A DNA stretch of 17,981 nucleotides from the NCBI GenBank assembly GCA_003550305.1, contig QKYT01000374.1, positions 25,656 through 43,636 of the forward strand, given 5' to 3'. Shown here in pieces: positions 10,067 to 17,981 of this stretch. The notes under the pieces were generated by a model that saw only the letters and a list, made by a program, of their open reading frames with translations, was not told where the DNA came from and searched no databases. The translations under genes and the position numbers were made by a program. This DNA is from Glomus cerebriforme (lineage: Eukaryota; Glomeromycota; Glomeromycetes; Glomerales; Glomeraceae). Positions within the stretch are counted from its first letter, which is position 1. The number at the start of each line of letters is the position of its first letter.

Positions 10067-10935
10067 TATTATAGTTTTGAAAGATAAAAGTTGGTTTTTT
10101 TAAGAGAAGAGAAAGGACGTGGGGAATTTATTGTTATTGTACTAATGACATAATTAGCTTATCCAAGTTGGGACTAATCCACGAGCTAACTGCGCATAAA
10201 TCGAGGTTTAATGTAACGTTGCGCAATTCAGTTTTAATATTAAGGTTACAAAATAGTGTTTTATACTACGCGGTACTTGATTTGTTTTTTAAAATTATAA
10301 GGTACATTCTAATCTTTGAATATGCACGCACGCCTATCTACGATTAATATCCTGATAAATAATTATAAATTCAATGAATTCAATGCATTTATTAAGAAAA
10401 TTTTTTAAATTTTATAATAAAATATATATATTCATATATGATATTTTATATATTTTTTTATGGTAAAAAAATTTGTAACTATGCAGGAGGTAAAAACGAG
10501 AAATTTACTAAAATTGGGTAACTATTAAATGATTGACATCGAACCGTAATTATGAAACTTTTTCTCCTCAATTTTAAAAAAGTATATTTAAATATTTAAT
10601 TTCCTATAAATTATTTTATAGTAAGAATCGTAATTATTATATTATTATTTTTTTTTTCTTTTAATAATGATTAAATTAATGAGTAATCATATTCTTTTTT
10701 TTCGATAATGAGAGCCGATCATACTTTTTTTTTCCAACGGATCAATGTAATGAGCAATCATATTTTTTTTTTCGATGGATCAATGCAATAAGTAATCGTA
10801 TTCTTTTTATCAATACAATGAGCAATCATATATTTTTTTTTCCGACGGATCATTGCAATAAAAAATATAAAACTTTCCATTCTTCAATCTTCCTTGTCAT
10901 ATTTTTCATATCTTACTAGATTTTTTACTTGAAAA
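10067..10935. promoter_or_regulatory. Shared divergent intergenic region of the P450 and KAR5-like genes
   Basis: These 869 bp separate two start codons facing away from each other, so both promoters must lie here. The P450 side (10090-10330) is less AT-rich and carries the palindromes TGCGCA (10191-10196) and TTGCGCAA (10221-10228). The middle is AT-rich. The KAR5-like side carries an irregular tandem repeat (10679-10861) with long T tracts. One TGAAACT at 10551-10557 is a near match to the yeast pheromone response element TGAAACA, but a single near match proves nothing. No core promoter element can be fixed. Confidence 0.5.
10679..10861 (+). repeat. Irregular tandem repeat upstream of the KAR5-like gene
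   Basis: Units built from ATGAGCAATCATAT, a T8-T10 tract and CGACGGATCAATGCA recur with starts near 10679, 10708, 10750, 10788, 10818 and 10858. The spacing alternates between about 30 bp and about 40 bp, the shorter units lacking most of the GGATCAATGCA part. The array ends about 75 bp before the start codon, so it lies in the promoter or 5' UTR. The T tracts could exclude nucleosomes, and copy number may vary between strains. Confidence 0.75.
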
Positions 10936-13582
10936 ATGGTTATTAAAAAATTGGAATATATTTTAATAATAAATTGTTTATTATTCTTTCATTTTGGTTT
11001 TGGATTTAATGGAAATGTTGGACGGTATTTACAAAGTTTTATGAGATTTAATGATGTTATTGAGGATCAAAAATTTTTTCTACCAATGGAAGATGATTCA
11101 TTAGGTAATGTGTTTCTTATCGGACAAAATCCCAAAGGACGTTTTCCTTGAAAGTACATTTCTGACCCTTTGGATAATAATATGTATTTCGTAAATTACA
11201 TAATATCATTAATTTTATTTAAATGGACAGAAAATTTTAATTTCTTTAAATCTTTTGAAATATCAAGTGAAGAAAAAATGATTATTGAACATGGTCAAGG
11301 TAAATCTAATTTCTTTTATTAATCAAAATAATGTTTAAAATGGAATCTTATACAAATTAATATCATTCTTTAAAAAAAATAAAGCATCGTTGGCAATATT
11401 AGAAAAAAAACATGATTGTTTCAAAGAAGCCACAATGGCCTTAAAAAATGGTTGTAAAGACATAGATTTATCCAATAATGATAAGATGCAATGTAAGTAA
11501 ATAAGGAGTCTAGGGAATTAATTATATTTTAATAATGATTTGTTCAAATGATTTTTTTTTTTTTTTAATTATTTAAATTAAAGATGCAGTTCGATTAACT
11601 AAATGCGAGCTTGCTACTGCTAACCTTGCCTTTCCTATGGAATGTGATGGTTTCGATCATAATATTGGAAAATGTATTGAGTGCGTATAATAAAATGGGG
11701 CTCTTTTTTTTTTTAAAAAAAAAAAAATTCTGATATGTACAATATATACTTTTTTTTATAGATCTATTTCAAGAACTCCTCAATTTTGGACCACATATTC
11801 TGGATATTTTCGTGAAGTTTGTAGGTATCAAATTCAAATAAATAAATAAAAATTTATAATTAATGTTTAACGTCTTTTTAAATACAGCTCAGATGTGTTT
11901 TGCCATGAGATACTCTCTTGAAAGGGGTAAAGAAAATACTTCAATTTCACTCTAGAAAAAGATGAAAAAGATAACTAATTAAATCTTATTTTGTCACAAG
12001 ATTTATTGGAAGAATTTAACAGAAACATCACATTTAAGTATTATGATATATTAAAAAACCTACAAGAAATAATGAAGAATTTGCGTAATGAAGAAACGAA
12101 CCGATTAATGCAAATTAAACAATTTCTAATAAACTTGGCAAAAGATATAAATGAGCTTGAGGTAAGATAATCGATTATAAAATTTTGCCAATTCATAAAG
12201 TAACAATAGCATTAATCAAGATTTTTAAATTACAGAAAATGACGTCATATAATACGGGTTCATTAAAGGGAATTTTGACAGATTTTCAATTAACATCTCA
12301 AAGTGCTTTAAATCAAATAACTCATCTTGACGAGGTAATGCATAAGCAAAATTTATAGCATAGATATGATATCACGTGACGTATTTCGTTAAATTCTTAA
12401 TGCTTTAGGAACTAGGTAAATTTATACCTAATACAAAGATTATCCTTGATGAAATCAACAATTCGAACGAACAACAATTAAGTACTGTTAAAGAATTAAC
12501 GGTAAATTTTACATTTTGTGCTTAAAATTTTCAGATTAAAATTCGATTAAAATTCGGTGAAATTCTATTAAATTCCTTTTGCTATTTCGTCCTGTATATT
12601 AAAAAAAAAGGCAAAATCAAAAGACATAATTCGAATAAATTTCGAAAAACTGGGACAAATTTATCAAGTAAGTGGATTAAAATGTCGATAGAAAAAAAAA
12701 ATTCGATATAATTTCTTTGTTTTTAAAACTAGCATCTACAAAAGATTAATAATGTGGCACAAGATACGTTATCATCGCAAGAGCAAATATACGAAAATAT
12801 AGAAGATATCAAGGTATGTTAATAAAAAATCTAATTTTTTCCAATTATGATATAAAATGTAAGATTGAAATACCTGTAGAACCAACATCGCGAATTAGTA
12901 GAAACAGTACAAGAAGTAAAACAAAATTTACGAAATTTACTAAATATTGAAATCCAAGAATTAGCAGAATCTGCGAAAAATATTCAACAAGGTTTTATCG
13001 GAATTTTTAAACCAATAGAAGTTTTGCTCGTTTTCATTAACTCGATTTTTGGTAAATATTGTTAAAAAAAAAAAAATGGCGCTGAATCCCGTTTCCCCTT
13101 TAGTCAAAATAATAATATTTTTTTTTTTTGTCAGACGGAAAGGCTTTTGCAGAAAGTAGCAAAGAAAGCGTGGTTTTTGGGTTTCTGCTCCTGGCTGTCA
13201 TATTTTGGAAATCACATAGTAAAATTATGACAATTGCCACAATTGCCGGTATGTATTTCTCGTAATCTTAATATCGTCGATTCTTTTTTTTAAAAATTAA
13301 TTTCAAATTTTTAAAAATTATGTAATTCCACAAAATTTTAGTAACAATTCGATTATTAAATCATTACGCAAATCAATATGAAAGTGAACAAGTCATTCAA
13401 TCTTTCGTGTTGATGGTAAAAGATTTATATAATTTATTTTAATTATTACTCCAATAGTTAAATATTTAATTCTTTATATTTTAAAATCAAAGATGATCGG
13501 TGGAATATTGTCCCGGTTATTTTCGAATGCCTATGAAACCCAAATGATAACTAAATTACTTAACATTCTTCGCAGACGATAA
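10936..13582 (+). CDS. KAR5: Kar5/Tht1/GEX1/Brambleberry family nuclear-fusion protein, 15 exons, 493 residues
   Basis: The family acts at the nuclear envelope and ER when nuclei fuse after mating. Exons: 10936-11104, 11231-11299, 11385-11492, 11584-11680, 11762-11820, 11888-11926, 12001-12161, 12236-12334, 12409-12501, 12611-12667, 12733-12813, 12880-13051, 13135-13248, 13342-13415, 13493-13582. All introns are GT-AG and the joined frame is open to TAA. A signal peptide covers about residues 1-24. The cysteine domain has C91, C103, C123, C136, C146 and C171, with TKCELATANLAFPMEC (121-136) and FWTTYSGYFRE (156-166), the family's best-conserved block. A coiled coil spans about 181-380. Hydrophobic segments lie at about 383-401, 414-426 and 432-445, and the tail ends in LRRR. 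The length matches yeast Kar5 (about 500). An in-frame TGA at 11149-11151 is removed by intron 1 (126 bp). The N-terminal 80 residues are the least certain part. Confidence 0.87.
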
Positions 13583-14074
13583 TTCCCCCAAAAAGTAAGA
13601 ATGTTTTTTTTTACTAATTAGAATTTCAAAGTATATATCAGAATACTAATAGCAAGCATAAGTATAGTATAAGTAACATAATTATGGTAAAAGGGATTAA
13701 TTCTATAGCTCGAATGCTACGATTATTTATATACTTTTTTTTAATGAAAGCGTGGGAAAAGTTCAGTAAACTAAAAAAGCCTATTTAGTATGATTCTGTT
13801 ATAAAATGGTAAAACTGTGACGTTTTATATTGCGCCTCAAAGATGGTTACTATATAGAGTATAAGCTGATTATCATGATTTTTTTTGTGCCCATAATTCA
13901 TGAAAATTCCCATAAATCCGTCCCATTTATACATAAACGATTTTATCATGTGAGCATTTATTATATTTATTTTCACGAGATTTTATAAAAAAAGATCTTT
14001 ATAATTTCCAATTAATATATATATATATATATATATATATCAGATATATATATGTCATATAATAAGAATGTGAT
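13583..14074. other. 3' flank of the KAR5-like gene, no further gene assigned
   Basis: This holds the 3' UTR and intergenic DNA. A 63-codon minus-strand frame (13785-13976) is open but resembles no family, shows no coding signature, and may be chance. A long AT dinucleotide tract closes the stretch. Confidence 0.4.
14014..14040. repeat. (AT)n microsatellite
   Basis: An uninterrupted run of about 13 AT units, followed after CAG by a second short ATATATAT run. It is likely to be length-variable. Confidence 0.9.
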
Positions 14075-14137
14075 AAGTTCGAGTTTAGATTAAACAAGTT
14101 TTTTTTTGTTTAACAATTTAAATGACAGCTGATTAAA

Positions 14138-14311
14138 ATGGATTTCCTTCTTGAGTTATGTAAAGTGTTCAATTGCAGCTTTGACCTTGCTTTTTTGATC
14201 TTTTGGGGAAACCGAAATTGGACATTTGTACTTTTGATCAGAATAAACTTTCTTTGTTTGGAAGATAAGGTTAAAAGTGCTTACATGATGTACTTACAAA
14301 AACGCTTTTAA
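14138..14311 (+). CDS. Possible small hypothetical ORF, 57 residues
   Basis: ATG to TAA, beginning MDFLLELCKVFNCSFDLAFL. It contains four cysteines and several aromatic residues, and its base composition is less AT-rich than the flanks. It lies within the inverted repeat pair at 14075-14565. No family is recognised, no splice partner is evident, and it could be chance. Confidence 0.2.
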   Translation: MDFLLELCKVFNCSFDLAFLIFWGNRNWTFVLLIRINFLCLEDKVKSAYMMYLQKRF

Positions 14312-14498
14312 ATCTTTGTGAAGCAAACCTTAAACTCGTTTTTTTTTAAATATGGAAAGATAATAAAGGGATATTATTTGGGATCCCTATTCCTTATCAA
14401 GAATGAATGAATTAATTTAAAAATCATATGTTATCACTTTATTTAATATATTATATATACTTAGAATTGGGCGCAGATGTAATCTATTTATTTATTTT

Positions 14499-14516
14499 AT
14501 ATATATATATATATAT
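14499..14516. repeat. Short (AT)n microsatellite
   Basis: A second AT dinucleotide run of about 9 units within T-rich sequence. Confidence 0.8.
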
Positions 14517-14565
14517 TATGGGAAGAAACAATTATGATCTGATTATGACGTCTTAACTCGAACTT

Positions 14566-14924
14566 TTATTAAAGGAAATAAGATGATAAAGAATCCATTC
14601 ATTTATCTTTATTTTTGTAATGTCGTGTCAGTTGATGACTTGATGCAATTGATCGGTAAGATTTTTTCAAAAGGACAGAGAAAGATTTATTGTTTTAATT
14701 CTTTAAACTAATTTAGTTAGGAAAGCTTTTGTGTTTAAAATAGATTTTTTTGACAGATTTTCTATTTACCTTTCAACTTTGTTTACTTTCCTTTTTAAAG
14801 CAAAGAGAGATTTCAATGATTCAATCTTGCATTTGATGATTGATTGAATGATTGACATTTGATTTTTAGAATATCTCGAGGATTCCCGATAAGTTGAACG
14901 AAAAAAAAATCATTTGAATAAAAA
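14566..14924. other. Intergenic DNA, no gene seen
   Basis: Both strands are closed by stops. A short direct repetition of tgattgaatgattgacatttgat type occurs near 14837-14863. No RNA gene is recognisable. Confidence 0.4.
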
Positions 14925-15077
14925 ATGGACGTGGCGAATGAAATAAAAAAGGCGTATATATGTATACAATTTATTTATTTGACATTTTACCTAATGCATA
15001 AGTCTAATGTAAAAAAAGTTCATTTAAAAACACAAGCACAAAAAAAAAACGAGAAAAAATACTGGTATTTATCTTAA
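14925..15077 (+). CDS. Possible small ORF, 50 residues
   Basis: The frame starts MDVANEIKKAYICIQFIYL in a favourable A-rich context (AAAAATGGAC) and continues to a lysine-rich end. Its stop lies inside a 21-bp tandem duplication. It could be the first exon of an unrecognised transcript leading toward 15151, but no convincing donor was found. Confidence 0.2.
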   Translation: MDVANEIKKAYICIQFIYLTFYLMHKSNVKKVHLKTQAQKKNEKKYWYLS

Positions 15078-15106
15078 AAGAGAAAGTATTTATCTTAAAG
15101 GAGAAA
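15065..15106. repeat. 21-bp tandem duplication
   Basis: GTATTTATCTTAAAAGAGAA and one more A (15065-15085) is repeated with one mismatch at 15086-15106. On the minus strand this produces a repeated FSFKINT string that should not be read as protein evidence. Confidence 0.85.
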
Positions 15107-15150
15107 TCTTTAATCATATTACCCATTTTATTTTTAAATAACAATAATGA

Positions 15151-15423
15151 ATGTACAATGGAAATTCCGCGCGTCATACTGTGAATCAAATCAGACTTGA
15201 TTTTAAATATACAATTTATATTATTATGAACTCAACCAAATTGAAATTTATTAACAAAAACTCGATCGTGGCGGACGGAAAAAGATTATATATTGTTATT
15301 GTGGCTGATAGCAAAAATATTCAATCGCTTCGATTAGTGTTACACAACATTATCGGTCGATTTGTCACGCGGATTGTTCTACATATCTCTGTGAACCCAA
15401 CAAATCAGCTCATAGAACTATAG
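15151..15423 (+). CDS. Possible hypothetical protein, 90 residues, in a GC-richer patch
   Basis: This is the longest intronless ATG-started frame in the right-hand 4 kb. An internal Met at 15226 would give a 65-residue form. The second half reads protein-like (NSIVADGKRLYIVIVADSKN, then hydrophobic and arginine-containing stretches), and the bases are clearly less AT-rich than the flanks. No domain or signal peptide is recognised. An AATAAA and a 27-base A tract follow 156 bp downstream, so this may be a retroposed transcript rather than a resident gene. Confidence 0.3.
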   Translation: MYNGNSARHTVNQIRLDFKYTIYIIMNSTKLKFINKNSIVADGKRLYIVIVADSKNIQSLRLVLHNIIGRFVTRIVLHISVNPTNQLIEL

Positions 15424-15578
15424 AACTACGGCATAAAAGAAAAACATTATCATTGGACCAAAAATGATTTAGTATAAAAATTCCCAAGTTTGCCCTTTAA
15501 CAAATAATATATAAAATCGGGGAGGGGGAATGAAACGAAACATCTTTGTTTGAAAAAAAGAAAGTTTTTTTTTTAACA

Positions 15579-15595
15579 AATAAAAATTTTTATAG

Positions 15596-15623
<28 letters not shown>
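15579..15623 (+). other. AATAAA plus 27-base A tract (retroposed-tail signature)
   Basis: AATAAA at 15579-15584 is followed after 12 nt by 27 uninterrupted A residues (15597-15623). That order and spacing are those of a polyadenylated transcript end copied into the genome by a LINE-type machinery. No clear target duplication was found. An ordinary A-rich microsatellite remains possible in this AT-rich DNA. Confidence 0.45.
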
Positions 15624-15626
<3 letters not shown>

Positions 15627-16797
15627 AAATCAATGAATTTCAATGAAATACTATGAAATCATAAATTTTATCGTTTACTATGAAAATTTTACAGATATTT
15701 AGATATTTATAGACTCCTGTTTGGATTTTTTTTTCGGTTTTTAACGTTCATGATTAAATTTCTTTATTATTTATTTTATTTATTTCTTTATTATTAAATT
15801 AATTCAAAAATTCTTTTTCACCGAAAATTTTTAAATTTCTTTACGTCGCCAAGAAATTTGATGTTGTTCACGTGAGATGTTAACTAATACAATTTTAGAT
15901 ATATGATGAGAATTTTGTAACCCCAGATTTTATTTTACCAGAAACCCATAAGCTCATATGCACGTAAAAGATCATGCATTGTTTTTTTTATTGGTTTGAC
16001 TGCGGATCAATTCTCAAAAGAATAAACAACCACGTGACTTGTATTACAATTTTAAGAAATCTTTTATATATTCACACACTATCCATTTTTATTAATTTTG
16101 GCAAACTCGCATGTTGGTACTTATGAATAATACTTATATCGGTAATATAGTATGATGAGAAATATCTTCCCAAATAAATTCTTTCTTTCAGAAAGGTTCT
16201 TATTCCCATACTATAATTGTTTAACCTCATACTGAGTTACTGACTAAATGATTACTATGACGTAAAAGTAAGAATACGTAATATCTAGTTTTTTTTATCT
16301 TTTAATCAATTAAACTTAATCACTTTTCTATAAGATAAAAGGAAATGTGGAGTACATACAAAATATATTATTTTTGTTGGGCGTTAAAAATCCGTTAACT
16401 ATCAAATATACATATATATATTAAAATTTTTCATTGACAAGAAATACGGAAGACACCTTGAAAAGTTAAATTAGAATGACATGGGATTTGTGGCTTGATG
16501 AGAACATCCGGTAGATTATCCTACATAAAAACATTTTTTTTTTCAAATGAAATGTCATAATCGTCATTTGCCGATATCGGTAAGATATCGGTTGATATTC
16601 GGTTTGGTATTCAAAGATTATATAGATTATATACAAACAATGTAAACAATAAATAAATAAAATAATAAAAAGGTAAACTTAAAATCGGATAAGCAACAAT
16701 TAAGCATATTCTATTATGTGATATTTGAGAAACAAAAAAAAGATTGTTTTTTGTATATCACTCTGTGAAACAAACATCTTACCCGGTTGAAGATAGT
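15624..16797. other. Intergenic DNA, no gene assigned
   Basis: There is no long frame. Islands of lower AT content occur at 15840-16050 and 16440-16520. CACGTGA occurs at 15870-15876 and CACGTGAC at 16032-16039. A 33-codon open stretch on the minus strand ends at 15831 and could be an exon remnant, but I cannot attach it to anything. Confidence 0.4.
16573..16605. repeat. Three-unit GATATCGGT tandem repeat
   Basis: GATATCGGTAA, GATATCGGTT and GATATTCGGTTT follow each other directly (units of 10-12 bp). Confidence 0.7.
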
Positions 16798-16896
16798 ATG
16801 GGAACACAGGCATCTTACGTAAACAACGCCACATCCAAAGCGCACAGATGTACAGATGTGCAGCTAAATCAATTATATAAGTTAATATTTAGATAA
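16798..16896 (+). CDS. Possible micro-ORF, 32 residues, in a GC-rich island
   Basis: The frame starts MGTQASYVNNATSKAHRCTD. The MGxxxS start resembles an N-myristoylation signal, and the first 60 bp are far less AT-rich than the surroundings, as an exon would be. It contains a direct repeat ACAGATGT twice (16843-16858). No family or further exons are recognised, so the call is weak. Confidence 0.15.
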   Translation: MGTQASYVNNATSKAHRCTDVQLNQLYKLIFR

Positions 16897-16899
16897 TGA

Positions 16900-17981
16900 A
16901 TCAATTTCCTAATGAATTATATATTCGAGGTTAATTTTGGTTTCGTTGATATTATTCTCAATGATACAATTTGTTTAATAAAGAAAATTCAAATTTTTAA
17001 AATCAACCTGACAAATAAACACAAAACTGTTGAATGTTGATCTTATACAATGACATTCTATTTGTTGATTTAAACTAATTATAATTGGAATTATTTTATT
17101 TTTGGTGATAATCAAACTTCTTTATTTCGTGATTGTTGAGTTCTACGCTATTGATGATCTCTCATCTTTACGGTTTAGTTGCAAGAACATTCAGTTAAGA
17201 AAAAAAAAGATCTTAAATTGATTGAAGTTTATGTTATTTTACTATGAAATCAACATAAAAGAAAATTTTTATCAATTTTTTTTTTTTTTTTGTTTAAAAA
17301 AAAAAAATCAAATAGTTTTATTATTTTTGACGCGTGTAATTGTGTAAATTGTGTAAATTGTCTAAAAATACATTTCTCTCACCGATCCTGTTCCTTTTTA
17401 AATACAATGCATAATTTCACCTTATTTTTTGCTATTTTTATTATCAAACCTCGTGCCAAAGAGACTTCCGAACTCCGTAAAATATTTTTTCATCATATTA
17501 AAAAAATGAAAAATTAAACGAATAATAATAAAATATAAAAATATTAATAAAAAGGGGTTAAGTAATCAAAGTAATATTAGTGAATTTTTGTTTATAATTA
17601 AACCAAGAAAATCATATCAAAATTCAGAAAACACATTTATTAAAAACATATATATATGATAATTACTTACCTATTTGAATTTAACGTTAAATTATAAAAT
17701 AAATTTGGATTAGCATAAAATTATACAAATTATACTGTAAAAATTTGTACCCTTTTTTCAAAAAATTTATTTATAGTAAGGCTATTTATAGTTCTATTCC
17801 ATAAGTTATTTTTTTTATTATTATTTTATTTTATAATATATACACATATATATATGTTTATAACATTCGAAAATTTTCTGAACCAATCAAAAAATTATCT
17901 ATTTTTATTATAAATTTACCTGCTGGAAATTTTTTTTCCTTCATCTTTAATCGAAAACCTTTTTTTTTTTAATGAAATAAA
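16900..17981. other. Terminal AT-rich stretch, no gene assigned
   Basis: A 75-codon open stretch (17290-17517) can start only at TTG within a T/A homopolymer; from its first ATG (17408) just 36 codons remain (MHNFTLFFAIFIIKPRAKET). It overlaps a 9-bp tandem repeat, so I do not call it a gene. The remainder is homopolymer-rich DNA. Confidence 0.4.
17334..17367. repeat. GTGTAAATT tandem repeat
   Basis: GTGTAATT, GTGTAAATT, GTGTAAATT and GTCTAAAA are consecutive units of 8-9 bp. Confidence 0.75.

Larger units (their letters stand above)
14075..14565. repeat. Inverted repeat pair enclosing 491 bp
   Basis: AAGTTCGAGTTTAGA (14075-14089) faces its complement at 14551-14565, matching at 14 of 15 positions and containing the rarer TTCGAG core. 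The enclosed segment could be a small element, but I see no target duplication at its ends and the arms do not extend further. It encloses the 57-codon frame at 14138-14311. Confidence 0.35.

Noticed and set aside
13785..13976. 63-codon minus-strand frame downstream of the KAR5-like gene
   Set aside because: No family resemblance, no paired exon, and it would lie antisense to the 3' flank; likely chance.
15004..15189. 61-codon minus-strand frame with repeated FSFKINT
   Set aside because: The repetition comes from a 21-bp tandem duplication; the rest is low complexity.
15831..15929. Minus-strand open stretch ending ISREQHQISWRRKEI
   Set aside because: Protein-like, but only 33 codons, with no start and no upstream exon that splices in frame with confidence.
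17290..17517. 75-codon plus-strand frame
   Set aside because: It needs a TTG start inside a homopolymer and crosses a tandem repeat; only 36 codons remain from the first ATG.
1..17981. CRISPR arrays, rRNA and tRNA genes
   Set aside because: No spaced direct-repeat array, no rRNA-like segment and no tRNA B-box/acceptor pattern was seen on either strand.

Overview
The window looks like AT-rich nuclear DNA from a filamentous fungus. Both multi-exon genes have many short introns (about 60-130 bp) with GTAWGN-type donors and AG acceptors, and both use the standard genetic code. The base composition, the intron style, the dense small transposable elements and the style of the P450 all resemble arbuscular mycorrhizal fungi (Glomeromycotina, Rhizophagus-like). 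That assignment is inference, not proof.

Positions 1-8.0 kb are gene-poor, very AT-rich repeat land. I find three non-autonomous DNA transposons with clear ends: a 266-bp TA-flanked element (43-308), a 664-bp full-length foldback element with 43-bp inverted ends and TA flanks (3407-4070, Tc1/mariner-like), and a 517-bp element with 28-bp perfect ends and an 8-bp target duplication (5539-6055, hAT-like). A fourth, GC-richer 231-bp inverted-repeat element (6906-7136) and a Helitron-like 3' terminus (6808-6837, minus strand) follow. All four ambiguous bases (N) in the window fall inside two of these elements.

Positions 8.1-13.6 kb hold two divergently transcribed, apparently intact genes. On the minus strand (10066 to 8102) a five-exon gene encodes a 530-residue membrane-anchored cytochrome P450 with all diagnostic motifs. 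On the plus strand (10936 to 13582) a fifteen-exon gene encodes a 493-residue protein that I recognise as a Kar5/Tht1/GEX1/Brambleberry family nuclear-fusion (karyogamy) protein. It has a signal peptide, a six-cysteine domain containing a FWTTYSGYFRE block, a long coiled coil and C-terminal membrane segments. The 869 bp between their start codons contain an irregular tandem repeat just upstream of the karyogamy gene. Nothing suggests the two genes work together; they only share an intergenic region.

Positions 13.6-18.0 kb have no gene I can assign. They hold AT microsatellites, small tandem repeats, several short ORFs of doubtful status, and a 27-base A tract preceded by AATAAA that looks like the tail of a retroposed transcript.

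The most notable content is the karyogamy gene. If the host is an arbuscular mycorrhizal fungus, an intact nuclear-fusion gene bears directly on whether these supposedly asexual, multinucleate fungi fuse nuclei.
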